From Amoebidium appalachense (lineage: Eukaryota; Ichthyosporea), in contig CAVNZM010000007.1 in NCBI GenBank assembly GCA_963693365.1, positions 8,866,001 to 8,930,000 on the forward strand: DNA of 64,000 nucleotides, given 5' to 3'. The translations under genes and the position numbers were made by a program. The notes beneath the pieces are model-generated. The model searched no databases. It was not told the origin of the DNA and worked only from the letters and a program-made list of their open reading frames with translations. Positions 1 to 9,075 of the stretch are shown in pieces; positions within the stretch are counted from its first letter, which is position 1; each line of letters starts with the position of its first letter.

Positions 1-1007
1 ATTCTTTTGTTCTGGTGGGGGTGTGCCGGCAGCTAGTGCAAGGCTTGACAGTGTAATTGGTATGTTACACAGTATTGCCACAGACGGGCATTCACCTTAA
101 AATTCGTACCCAACACCTTCTTTGTTTTTCACATGCATGAACAAAAGTTCTGCATCGACTTTATTACATGCCTTTTGTGCACCAAGAGTGCAAATTCGTT
201 AGGGCGTGGCACCAGGAAGGGCCGCCATACATGAGGCATATGTTCGTAATGTGTTTAGGCATGCCAGCATACATTCATGCGCATGTTGTGCATCCTGTGC
301 GCTAAACTATGGGGCATGCTGTATTCGAAAACAGCAAGAAATTCGAAGCATGCATGCAAAACTACTTTCACAGAACCTTATGTCCTCAATGCTATAGGAA
401 CAGCGACTATCTTCTTCTTTAAATGCATTCGTGCTGAAAGTGGCCGTGCATCTGGCTTGCGAGTGTGGAGGTGCATGCGGTGGCATGGACACGATGACAG
501 TGTGCAATAGCGCAATGCACGCAAGGGCAACGGTTTTATTTTCTTCCTAACATAGAGGGGGCTGTGTGCATTGCAACCCAAGCAGTGTTGTGCATTCGTT
601 CTTGCATTTTCGTATTTCCAGTTCATTTTGCTTTCGTTTTTCGTTTTTTGTCGTTTGATAAATTCGTTACTTCGTTTTGTTTTCGTGTTGCATTCATTTC
701 GTATTTCCTCTATGCATTCGTTTGTCGTTCATTCTTTATTTCATTGTGTATTCGTGATGGTTCGTTTTTCGTTGGTTCATTGCTTCGTTAGCAATTCTTT
801 ATTCGTTTGTTCGTGTATTCGTTGTTTCGTTGTGTATTCGTTTTTCTTCACATTTTTGATGTGTCGTAGCAAAAGAAGTTTTACATGCTTTCAATTCTTT
901 CCGTGTAGGTGGGCTGGCCACTTCAAACTTGTAGGTGTATATATTCTAAGCCGGACAAGGAAAGATGTGCCTATCATCGGGGTAAAAAGGATTGTGATCG
1001 GCCATGG
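1..1007. other. Non-coding region with TTCGTT-rich tract
   Basis: I see no convincing gene here. From about 590 to 860 the plus strand is a degenerate, pyrimidine-rich repeat built on TTCGTT/TTCATT, which explains the short open frames across it. If the LTR at 1,105-1,555 belongs to a minus-strand element, this stretch would be its leader region, but no gag-like protein is visible on the minus strand inside the window. Confidence 0.5.
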
Positions 1008-1094
1008 GAGATTCTTGAGCTGATTGAAAGATGTGAGATTCTTGAACTGATTGAAAGATGTGAGATTCGAAGGATGCGAGATTCTTGAACTGCG
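1008..1094. repeat. 27-bp tandem repeat
   Basis: Two adjacent 27-bp units (1,008-1,034 and 1,035-1,061), beginning GAGATTCTTGA and ending GAAAGATGT, are followed by two shortened units (1,062-1,077 and 1,078-1,094). The array touches the putative primer-binding site of the neighbouring LTR and so would lie in that element's leader. Confidence 0.8.
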
Positions 1095-1104
1095 CGGTCG
1101 CCAA
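1090..1104 (-). promoter_or_regulatory. Putative primer-binding site of a minus-strand LTR element
   Basis: Directly beside the LTR the minus strand reads TTGGCGACCGCGCAG. The TGGCGACCGC core also follows the end of the gypsy-like LTR at 44,665, so both elements probably prime from the same tRNA. tRNA identity is inferred, not checked. Confidence 0.5.
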
Positions 1105-1555
1105 TGTAAACAGTTGGACTAGTTAGGATAAGGCAGAGTACAACTGAATCAAAATAAAGACAGAGAACGGGTAGAAAGGCACACGCGGCCAGGTTGCTTT
1201 TACTATGGGCCGACTCAGTCTGTCTCAGACTTCACTGATGTGATCCCCGTACTGGGACGGCTTTCTTATATAGCCCCCAGGTTTCGGATCAAGGCCCAGG
1301 ATTGGTTCATCCGCGGCCAGCGCGGGTGGCAACATGCCATTCGTGATTCTGGTGCGGTCCGAGCCAGTCAGACCTTCGTCCTATTTATGCAAACCTCTTA
1401 TTGGTTCACTTCGTTTATGTGGTATGCAGCGGAAGAACCATATATGGTTCAATTCTTAGGTCAGAGTGAGTCCTATTGGTGCGGACATAATATTTATGTG
1501 ATATTCATGACAAAGCACGAATCGTGTGCTAGTAGATCACATTCTTTAGTAAACA
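1105..1555 (-). mobile_element. LTR of a minus-strand gypsy-type element
   Basis: This 451-bp block starts TGTAAACA and ends TAGTAAACA on the plus strand, the TG...CA ends of an LTR. Read on the minus strand it has a TATA-like CTATATAAG about 165 bp before its end and then the primer-binding site, so it is a 5' LTR whose body runs left towards position 1. The two flanking 5-mers (GCCAA and TGTAC) differ, which argues against a solo LTR. It points away from the plus-strand gypsy coding region starting at 1,621 and therefore is not that element's 5' LTR. Confidence 0.65.
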
Positions 1556-1620
1556 TGTACAGTTCATGTGTACAGTTGTTTACACCACACCCACCTATGC
1601 AGGAACCTGTCCTTGTTGCC

Positions 1621-4167
1621 ATGGATCCACAGCCCCAATTGTTTGCCGCTGGCAATGCCGCCCCCGTGCCCCACGTTGGTGGTGCTGCCCCCGTGCCCCA
1701 CGTTGGTGGTGCCGCGCCCCAAGTTGGTGGTGCTGCCCCCGTGCCCCCGGGCCTTGGTGTCCCCGTGCCCCCTGTTGCTGGTGCTGCCCCCGTGCTCCCC
1801 GTTGCTGGTGGTGCCCCTGGTGGTGCTGCTGCTGTTCCTGGTGGTGTCCCGGCCGCTGCCCCTGCTCAGGGTGCGGGCCAGCCTGCCGCCCACATGGCCG
1901 CTGTGGTCCCTGCCGAGCATCAACAGCACGCTGCTGCTGCCGCTGGTCACGCCGTCGCACAACCGGTGATGCAACCCATTGCCTTCCTCCAGCAGGGTGA
2001 TGCTAACCTGGCTGCCGCTCTCGCCATTGCCCACCGTGACCAACAGCTGCGTAACCCGCGCGCCGAGATTCTCAAGACTTGCAAGGCGTCCCTCATGAAT
2101 GTCACCACGTCTGACAAGGACGCGTTTGAGAATTTTGAGACGCACCTCAACTACACGCTCACCACTGTTGATGGCGCCAACACCCTCACCGACGGGGAAA
2201 AGAAGATGCTGTTGCTTGCCCTGCAGCACAACGTGTACAAGAATGCGCTTAAGGACATCTCCGTCCACCCGGAGCTGGCGTTTGAAGAGGCACTCGCCCG
2301 CGTGAAGAATGTGCACCTCACTCCCGACGAGCTTTGCCCCTGGCGCAGCTACCACATTGCAGATGGCACGAAGATTTCCACGGTGGCCACCGACTACCAC
2401 AACCTGTTCAACACACACGACGCCGCCGAGACCGCCGAAGCCTTTGGCCACCTGTCCGGCAACCTTGAACGTGTGTGCCCGGCTGCCATGGAGCGCCTGA
2501 ACCGTTGGATGTATGACCAGCGCATGATCACCGGCAAACGGCCCACCATCCCCGAGCGCCTTCGCTTTCTCTCCACCGGCAGCGAAACGTGCACTGAGCC
2601 GCGCATTGGTGGTGGCTACATGCCTGCCCCGCCTCGTCCCATTGCCGCTGTGATGCCCCCTGCTGACCACGGACCACTGGGTGGGGAGCGTGATTTCCCT
2701 GCCATGCAAGACCGCCGCCCCGCCGCTGGTGGGCCTTTGCGTAAGCAGGTGCGCTTTACCGACCGGGACGCCCCCCGCGACAACACCGAACGCCTCTGCC
2801 CCTTTGGTGACCTTGACTGCCCGGGCAAAGCGCGCAACGGCCAACCCCACCCCTTCCGCTTTCTGGGCTGCAACTTCTACCACCGCATGCTCCACGACAC
2901 CAACCTGGAGGTGGACTTTGTGCGTGTGTACCGCGCTGCCGTCCGCTGCAGCGTAGCTGAGGCCTCTGCGGCTTGCGAGGAGATCATGGAGGATTTGCGC
3001 AACAACGCACGCCCGCGTGCCGCTGGCCCCGCTGAGCGCAACGACCGCTTTGGTCGTAACAACCGCTTTGACCGTGATGACCGCGGCCGTGATGGTGGAA
3101 TCCGTGCCCGTATGCCTTCCTTTTTCCCCACCCCAAAACCCACAGACGTAAACTTTAACAGCAGACGCATTGCTACTACGCACAGTATACGTGTAGGCGT
3201 GAGCTTTCGTGGCGCACTTACAGGCACAATGGACTCCGCACACCCTACCACACACAAACCAAACCTACGGCCAGTTGCTCCCATTGTATATTCCGCCACT
3301 CTTGATCAGGAAGATAGATACAGAAATGGCAGATGGATTGCAAAACGCCCGAAAATGCTACCTGCACAGAAAACACCACTGCGCACTGCCCCTGCCCCCC
3401 CTTCTTCTGCCCCCCCCCACCCCACCAACACCCAAACCCGCCCCCTTTACCCGCTCGGGTTTCAGCGCATTTTGGCCACCACGCGTGAAAGACCCCCCTC
3501 TCACGAAGTTGTGCAAGCACTGCATATGCCTGTGAAATTACACGACCTTCCTTACAATGCATGCGCAGACAGTGGCTCGTACATTACTCTTGCAGATCAG
3601 ACTGTATATGAAGCTCTAAGCGCAGAACACCAGCGCACACACAACAGACGCTTGCCTCTTTTTCCCTGTCCCGATGAGCGTGCACAAGCAGTGAACAACA
3701 CAACAGTTGACTTTCTTGGTTATGTGCACACTACTCTGACTGTGGGACACGTAAACAGAAAAGTGCGAGTGTATGTTGCAAGAGAAAGCCCGCTTCCCCT
3801 TATTATTGGAACAGACTATTGGGGCACACTGCTCACCTCAGGCATACACACCGCACTCATTGATTTCCGCACGCTCATGATTGGAAATGCACACCTTGGC
3901 TGGTCTGAAGTAGCATGCCAAGTCGAACGTGTACCTGCCCCGCAGTTCACCCCCCCCTCCTGCCTCACCACCCGTGCACAACAGCAAACGCAGAAGACTT
4001 ATGTTATTGCCTCTCTCTCGCGGCAGGTGCCCAGCCCTACCGCCGCTAAGCAACAACAGGCCCCGCCGTGCCCACCCGGACACTCTGATAACCGCCCCGC
4101 CAATGCTTCCACCGTTCCTACCCCCCTGCCACCGAGACCATCCCCCCCACTCCCTGGCTTATGCTGA
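1621..4167 (+). CDS. Gypsy-1 Gag plus aspartic protease
   Basis: Structural Gag protein continuous with the retroviral-type protease that would mature it. The chosen ATG at 1,621 follows the LTR boundary and opens 848 codons; the frame is open further upstream but only through the LTR. Residues about 15-75 are a low-complexity run of repeated AAPVPHVGG-like units. A basic stretch around residue 470 is rich in Arg, Asp and Asn, as in a nucleic-acid-binding domain. No classical CCHC knuckle is visible, although Cys/His-rich sequence (CPFGDLDCPG, later CNFYHRMLH) may replace it. The protease motif DSGS sits at about residue 650 and the second conserved segment, IIGTDYW, about 80 residues later. 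The frame ends in TGA at 4,165-4,167, with pol in another frame. Confidence 0.8.
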   Translation: MDPQPQLFAAGNAAPVPHVGGAAPVPHVGGAAPQVGGAAPVPPGLGVPVPPVAGAAPVLPVAGGAPGGAAAVPGGVPAAAPAQGAGQPAAHMAAVVPAEHQQHAAAAAGHAVAQPVMQPIAFLQQGDANLAAALAIAHRDQQLRNPRAEILKTCKASLMNVTTSDKDAFENFETHLNYTLTTVDGANTLTDGEKKMLLLALQHNVYKNALKDISVHPELAFEEALARVKNVHLTPDELCPWRSYHIADGTKISTVATDYHNLFNTHDAAETAEAFGHLSGNLERVCPAAMERLNRWMYDQRMITGKRPTIPERLRFLSTGSETCTEPRIGGGYMPAPPRPIAAVMPPADHGPLGGERDFPAMQDRRPAAGGPLRKQVRFTDRDAPRDNTERLCPFGDLDCPGKARNGQPHPFRFLGCNFYHRMLHDTNLEVDFVRVYRAAVRCSVAEASAACEEIMEDLRNNARPRAAGPAERNDRFGRNNRFDRDDRGRDGGIRARMPSFFPTPKPTDVNFNSRRIATTHSIRVGVSFRGALTGTMDSAHPTTHKPNLRPVAPIVYSATLDQEDRYRNGRWIAKRPKMLPAQKTPLRTAPAPPSSAPPHPTNTQTRPLYPLGFQRILATTRERPPSHEVVQALHMPVKLHDLPYNACADSGSYITLADQTVYEALSAEHQRTHNRRLPLFPCPDERAQAVNNTTVDFLGYVHTTLTVGHVNRKVRVYVARESPLPLIIGTDYWGTLLTSGIHTALIDFRTLMIGNAHLGWSEVACQVERVPAPQFTPPSCLTTRAQQQTQKTYVIASLSRQVPSPTAAKQQQAPPCPPGHSDNRPANASTVPTPLPPRPSPPLPGLC

Positions 4168-4179
4168 CGGCCTTGCGCC

Positions 4180-5305
4180 TATGGACCTGGGATCCGGCAC
4201 CGCCCATCCTCAGACGGTCACCTCGACACTTTTAGCTAACGCTGGCGCCTATACGGCTATGGACATAGACACGGGCAGTGCCCCCTCTACAAATGTCAAC
4301 ACTGGAATAAATGCAAATGTACTGTACTCGCCTACCGCGCTGAATCATGTAAACCAAACCGTGACTGAAACTATGACTGGCAATGTTACTGGCTTTACCT
4401 ATGAACGCATGAAAGACACAACTAGTACTTGGATTCCCACTGCAGTGTCTGGAATACCCCTCTCCCTCTCCGATCCGGAACCCCCCCCACCCTGCCCAGA
4501 TTTTGCCTCTCTCCCACATATGCAGACACAACCGGCCAACCCCCCCCACCCCCCGCCCTGCCATCCACCCCACGTAATTGCATCCACCCACCCAACACCC
4601 CAAACCCCGTCTTCCCTTCCACCCCCGCCACCCCCACCCACCCCTTCCCCCGCCGCCCGAACTGCACCCACATATCAATATTCCGTCTGCTGCCTCGAGA
4701 ATGTTATAATCCCCCCGCACTGTATATATGACGGATTGTAATGCAGTGTGCCTGGTTTGCAAACTCAACACATGAACACATACGCAGATATGTCCCCCCC
4801 GAGTGACCGAAAGAGGCTAAAACGATTGGACGGGTTGGAAATTGCATACCACCTATTCACCCTCCGCAGCGATAAGCGTGTCAGTTTACAAGTTATGAAT
4901 CTGACAAACCATCCGATCAAACTTAGCCGCAAGCAATTAATGGGTTACATTGTGCCGGGTGAAGTAGAAGCGATTCTCCCTATACCTGATATTCTCGAAG
5001 ACATTAATCTACACAACCCCACCCCCCAACAACAAGACCTCCTAGCCTCTTTACAAAATGATTGGATTACCGGCCCAGACTCTGAGCCCGAGGAGGAAAT
5101 GCAGTACAACATCCCCACACCAAAAGTAGTGACAGCCACGCATGCGCGCACACGGACACGCCAACCGGTTCCCCCACCCTCGGATCCCCCTAAACCCCGA
5201 CTACCGACCACTTGCCGACCGACACTGATTTTGAGGCGCGCCCGCAAGCCTTTGACTATGAAGGTGAACATGATGACATTTTCTTTGATCCCCGCACAAC
5301 GATGA
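4180..5305 (+). pseudogene. Gypsy-1 protease-to-RT linker, broken
   Basis: This stretch continues the polyprotein in frame 2 and is interrupted by a TAA at 4,739-4,741 before resuming at 4,748. Its first half is proline-rich and of low complexity. The part around LENVIIPPH and VMNLTNHPIKLSRKQLMGYI resembles the conserved linker between protease and RT in Ty3/gypsy polyproteins. The RT that follows is in frame 1, so a further shift is needed near 5,212-5,305. These breaks fit a decayed copy, or sequencing indels, since several C-runs lie here. Confidence 0.6.
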
Positions 5306-6984
5306 CTCATGAACAGATTATTGCGCTCGGCGAAAAAGAAATGAAACACTTACCCCCCGCCGATCGTGACCGTCTCGTCCAGCTGCTGACCGATTACCGC
5401 GAACTTACGAACACAAATGTAGTTGGCTCTATGACCAAAGCCATGGGAATTTTCCACCACATTGTCCTCACAAATAACACCCCCACCACTTCAAAATTTC
5501 GCCGGTACGCGAAAATCGAGCGTCAAGTCATAGCGAAGGAAATTTCGGAAATGTTGAATTTCGGAGTGATCGAACCATCCACTAGCGAATACAACAGCCC
5601 ACTGGTACTGGTAAAAAAGAAAAATACCAACAAATTAAGGACATGTTACGATGCAAGAATTCTTAACGGCAAGACAAAGCGCACAATTTACCACATGACA
5701 CGCGTAGATGAAAGCCTCGACTCCCTCTCAGGTGCCAAATTTTTCACCTGCCTTGATGCACGCAGCGGATACTGGCAAACATTCATTGCTCCTGAGGACC
5801 GCAAGTACACTGCATTCAGCACACCTGAAGGGCATTTCCAATTTGTGGCCATGCCTTTTGGACTCACCAACGCCCCCGCTTTCTACCAACGGCTCATGAA
5901 TATCGTGCTGCACGGCCTCACGTGGAAATGTGCCGCTGTGTACTTAGATGACATCATCATCATATACAGCAAAACCTTCGACGAACACATGGAACACATC
6001 AAGCTAGTGTTCGACCGCCTTGCTACCAACGGTGTACGCCTTAACCTTGAGAAGTGTGCATGGGCACTTTCCCAGGTCGTGTACCTGGGCCACCTAGTTT
6101 CTGGCTATGGCGTGCGAGCCGATCCACAAAAACTCACGGCAGTGAAAACCTGGCCCACACCGACTTCTGTGAAAGATATCCAAACATTCATTGGCTTTGT
6201 CAACCGCTATCGCCGCCTCATACCACACTTATCACAAACCGCTGCCCCTATCCGTGCCCTGATGATTAAAGGCACAGCATGGAATTGGACACCAGAATGC
6301 GCCACAGCGTTTGAAGCACTCAAACAAGCACTAGTGTCAGACCCGATTGTTGCTCACCCGAACTTCGATCTACCCTTCTATATCGCGTGTGACGGTTGCA
6401 CCCGCGGTATCGGTGCTGTGCTATATCAGATACACGACGATGGCATGGAGCACCCTATTGCCTACACAAGCCGCGCTTTGCACGGAGCAGAAAAGAACTA
6501 TGCCCCCACGGAGCTTGAGTGCCTTGCGGTTCTACATGCAATTCAGCAATTTCGCCCGTACGTGTACGGCCAACGCTTCACTGTCATCACTGACCACAAC
6601 GCTCTGCGTTACCTCATGACAAAAGAGGAGCCAGCTGGCCGCCTTGGACGCTGGGCACTGCAGCTGACAGACTACGATTTTGACATTGTACACCGACCAG
6701 GCCGCCTGCACGTTGTACCTGATGCGCTGTCACGCCAACCTCATTACCCACCTGCGGTACCCATCAACCCCCCAATCCCCCCCTCAGCCCCTCCTGCAAC
6801 ACACCACACCCATCCCACCTGGCCCTCAGCAATCGGTGATTGCTGCAACCCAACCGGCACCTCCATCCTCCCCGACCATACCACCCGCACCACCAAACTC
6901 GCCCGTCCTCCCTCGAGCACCGAGGCCACCCGAGGATGTGATTTGGCCGGAACCAGATCTCCCCGACGCAACCCCAACCGCTGA
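5212..6984 (+). CDS. Gypsy-1 reverse transcriptase and RNase H
   Basis: Polymerase segment of the Ty3/gypsy polyprotein. The RT fingers start around RRYAKIERQVIAKEI, with the palm motifs TCLDARSGYWQ (first catalytic Asp), MPFGLTNAPAFYQRLM, and VYLDDIIIIYS at 5,938-5,970 carrying the YLDD catalytic pair. The connection ends at the RNase H domain, recognised by FYIACDGCTRGIGAVLYQ, a Glu in ELECLAVLHAI, ITDHNALRYL and the DIVHRPGRLHVVPDALSR motif before the integrase. All key RT and RNase H residues look intact. The frame runs to a TGA at 6,982-6,984, overlapping the integrase frame by about 300 bases. Confidence 0.9.
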   Translation: MPTDTDFEARPQAFDYEGEHDDIFFDPRTTMTHEQIIALGEKEMKHLPPADRDRLVQLLTDYRELTNTNVVGSMTKAMGIFHHIVLTNNTPTTSKFRRYAKIERQVIAKEISEMLNFGVIEPSTSEYNSPLVLVKKKNTNKLRTCYDARILNGKTKRTIYHMTRVDESLDSLSGAKFFTCLDARSGYWQTFIAPEDRKYTAFSTPEGHFQFVAMPFGLTNAPAFYQRLMNIVLHGLTWKCAAVYLDDIIIIYSKTFDEHMEHIKLVFDRLATNGVRLNLEKCAWALSQVVYLGHLVSGYGVRADPQKLTAVKTWPTPTSVKDIQTFIGFVNRYRRLIPHLSQTAAPIRALMIKGTAWNWTPECATAFEALKQALVSDPIVAHPNFDLPFYIACDGCTRGIGAVLYQIHDDGMEHPIAYTSRALHGAEKNYAPTELECLAVLHAIQQFRPYVYGQRFTVITDHNALRYLMTKEEPAGRLGRWALQLTDYDFDIVHRPGRLHVVPDALSRQPHYPPAVPINPPIPPSAPPATHHTHPTWPSAIGDCCNPTGTSILPDHTTRTTKLARPPSSTEATRGCDLAGTRSPRRNPNR

Positions 6985-8857
6985 TCCTGATCTTGTACCG
7001 ACTGCCACACGCTCTCATTATGACCCACCGGTTCACCCGACACGAGGACATATTATTGCCGCTATCATACCCTCTTACACTATCATCGACCCCACCGCAC
7101 TTAAGGAAGCACAACAGCTTGATCCGGAGATTAAGCCAATTATCGACTACCTTGTACATGATATCCTGCCACTGGATAACGAGCAATTAGCCCGGCGGCT
7201 AGTGCTTGAACGCGACCAATATGTGTACGAGAATGAAACACTTTACAAAATCAACATCCCCACCCGCCCTGGCTATAAGAACAAAATTCAATTCCGCATT
7301 GTGATACCAAAAGGTTTCAAAAAGCAGGCCCTGCAGGCATGCCACGACGATGTCTTTGGTGGTCACTTAGGCTTTTCAAAAACCTACCAGAAGTTGTGTG
7401 AACGCTTCTATTGGCCAAGTATGTACGCTGATGCCAAACACTATGTCGCGTCCTGCAACACCTGCCACAGCGCCAGACGGCCGCGTGTAAACCCTCATGC
7501 CCCCTTTCAGCCACGCCTGCCCGCTCAACCTTTTGAGGAGATATCCATAGACCTCCTCATTCCCGCCATAGCCTCCTTCAACGGTAACAAATACATTCTC
7601 GTTGTGATTGATAATTTGACATGCTACGCGGAAGCATGTGCACTCCCCTCAAAAGCCGCCGATGTTATTGCCCGGTGCCTCATTGACAACGTGTTCTGCC
7701 GCTATGGTTTTCCGAAGCGCATACTTTGCAACGCCGAGAGGATTCTCACAGGCGAGGTTATGACTGATTTCTACCGTATTCTGAATATTGACCGAATTGT
7801 GCTGCCCCCATATCACCATGCATCTAACGGCCTGGTAGAAAAGCTAAACAGGGACATTATCGATATTCTGAAGATGTATGTGTCCTCACATCAGGCTGAC
7901 TGGGATATATACCTACCCACTTCCCTCTTTGCTCTGCGCACATCACTTAATGCCAGCCGTGGTAACACACCCGCGTTCCTCCTTTATGGCTTCGATCCCC
8001 GTCTACCCACGGATCTCCCCTTTCACCATCCTGACGCTGAACGCCTTACCGAGCAAACATACATGGAGCAAATGCTAACCAACTTGCAATACGCTCGGGC
8101 GCAAGCACAAGAGACCTTGCGTGAAAGCCGTGCGAAACAAAAAGAGCATGCTGACCGCACACGCACAAAACCACCCCGTCTCTACACGCCCGGCACACGC
8201 GTATGGGTGTTCACCCCAACCACAAAGCAATATCGCTCAGGGAAGCTCACGCACCACTGGCAAGGTCCATACCGTGTCGGCCGCGTCTGGCCCGGTACCA
8301 CCCATGCATACCAACTGATGACTCCTCGAGGTAAAGCAACGGCCTACCCGGTACACCACGACCGCCTCAAACCGTACATCGATCGCCCCTCCCGCCCGTT
8401 AGACGATACCTTGCCAGCCGAGCCTTCCATTCCCAGGCAAGCTGACCCAGATGCCGCCCCACATGTGCACCAAGCGCAGGCCGAAGCTGTGCGCATAGAA
8501 GCCGCCGCGTATGTTCAACCCCTTGACGAGGCCGATCTACCGGAAGACACACAATTCCGCCCTGCCACCCCTCCACCTATGCCTCCACCCCCGCCTCCGC
8601 CCTCATCCCCAACCCGCACGCCACCACCTACCCCGCCCCGTACACGAAAGCGACACCGCCGGACCGAGAGATCACCATCACCGCCTCCCGCCCCGCCACC
8701 ACCATCCTGGCAGGCACCCGACGGCCACATAAATGCGCCATACCAATTCACCTGGCTTGCACCAGGTAGAACCCGAGCCCCCAATGGTGACCACTACTAC
8801 CGCCACAAAGACAGACACACCGGCCAGTCGATCTGGCTACTACAAAAGTACCAGTGA
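6680..8857 (+). CDS. Gypsy-1 integrase, catalytic Asp lost
   Basis: Integrase segment in frame 2, reached from the RT frame by a shift within the overlap. The zinc-binding HHCC module is present (HDDVFGGHLGF...CNTCHSARR). The first catalytic Asp is in EISIDLLIP (codon 7,550-7,552) and the Glu in NGLVEKLNRDI. At the second Asp, where the family reads SD.G..F, this protein has CNAERILTG, with Asn at 7,730-7,732. A GPY/F-like module follows (HHWQGPYRVGRV...HHDRLKPYI), then a proline-rich tail and a short C-terminal module rich in Trp and Tyr. No chromodomain is evident. With the Asp replaced, strand transfer should be lost. Confidence 0.85.
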   Translation: MTLYTDQAACTLYLMRCHANLITHLRYPSTPQSPPQPLLQHTTPIPPGPQQSVIAATQPAPPSSPTIPPAPPNSPVLPRAPRPPEDVIWPEPDLPDATPTADPDLVPTATRSHYDPPVHPTRGHIIAAIIPSYTIIDPTALKEAQQLDPEIKPIIDYLVHDILPLDNEQLARRLVLERDQYVYENETLYKINIPTRPGYKNKIQFRIVIPKGFKKQALQACHDDVFGGHLGFSKTYQKLCERFYWPSMYADAKHYVASCNTCHSARRPRVNPHAPFQPRLPAQPFEEISIDLLIPAIASFNGNKYILVVIDNLTCYAEACALPSKAADVIARCLIDNVFCRYGFPKRILCNAERILTGEVMTDFYRILNIDRIVLPPYHHASNGLVEKLNRDIIDILKMYVSSHQADWDIYLPTSLFALRTSLNASRGNTPAFLLYGFDPRLPTDLPFHHPDAERLTEQTYMEQMLTNLQYARAQAQETLRESRAKQKEHADRTRTKPPRLYTPGTRVWVFTPTTKQYRSGKLTHHWQGPYRVGRVWPGTTHAYQLMTPRGKATAYPVHHDRLKPYIDRPSRPLDDTLPAEPSIPRQADPDAAPHVHQAQAEAVRIEAAAYVQPLDEADLPEDTQFRPATPPPMPPPPPPPSSPTRTPPPTPPRTRKRHRRTERSPSPPPAPPPPSWQAPDGHINAPYQFTWLAPGRTRAPNGDHYYRHKDRHTGQSIWLLQKYQ

Positions 8858-8924
8858 CCGCCTGGACTAAGTTAACTTACCACAAAACTGATACCTCGTG
8901 ACCGGATGCCGCTGAGTAAGGTAA

Positions 8925-8957
8925 AACACACACACACGGCACACACACACACACACG

Positions 8958-8993
<36 letters not shown>

Positions 8994-9075
8994 GCACGCA
9001 CATGTACACGCACACTGCCACACACACGCACACAGGCACACACACTGGCACATACCGCACACCACATGCACCCGC
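8925..9075. repeat. (CA)n microsatellite
   Basis: Nearly pure CA dinucleotides with occasional CACG and CATG interruptions immediately follow the gypsy-1 stop codon. Any 3' LTR would have to lie beyond it, but none could be recognised. Confidence 0.9.

Larger units (their letters stand above)
1621..8857 (+). mobile_element. Degenerate Ty3/gypsy retrotransposon coding region (gypsy-1)
   Basis: Gag, aspartic protease, reverse transcriptase, RNase H and integrase follow in the canonical Ty3/gypsy order on the plus strand, spread over three frame segments. I found no LTR pair for it: upstream lies an oppositely oriented LTR and downstream a (CA)n tract. The pol linker has an in-frame stop and frame changes, and the integrase has lost a catalytic residue, so this copy is probably inactive. 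Confidence 0.85.

Noticed and set aside
1564-3255. 563-codon open frame antisense to gypsy-1 gag
   Set aside because: Shadow of the GC-rich Gag frame, with low-complexity Gly/His/Thr composition and no recognisable domain.
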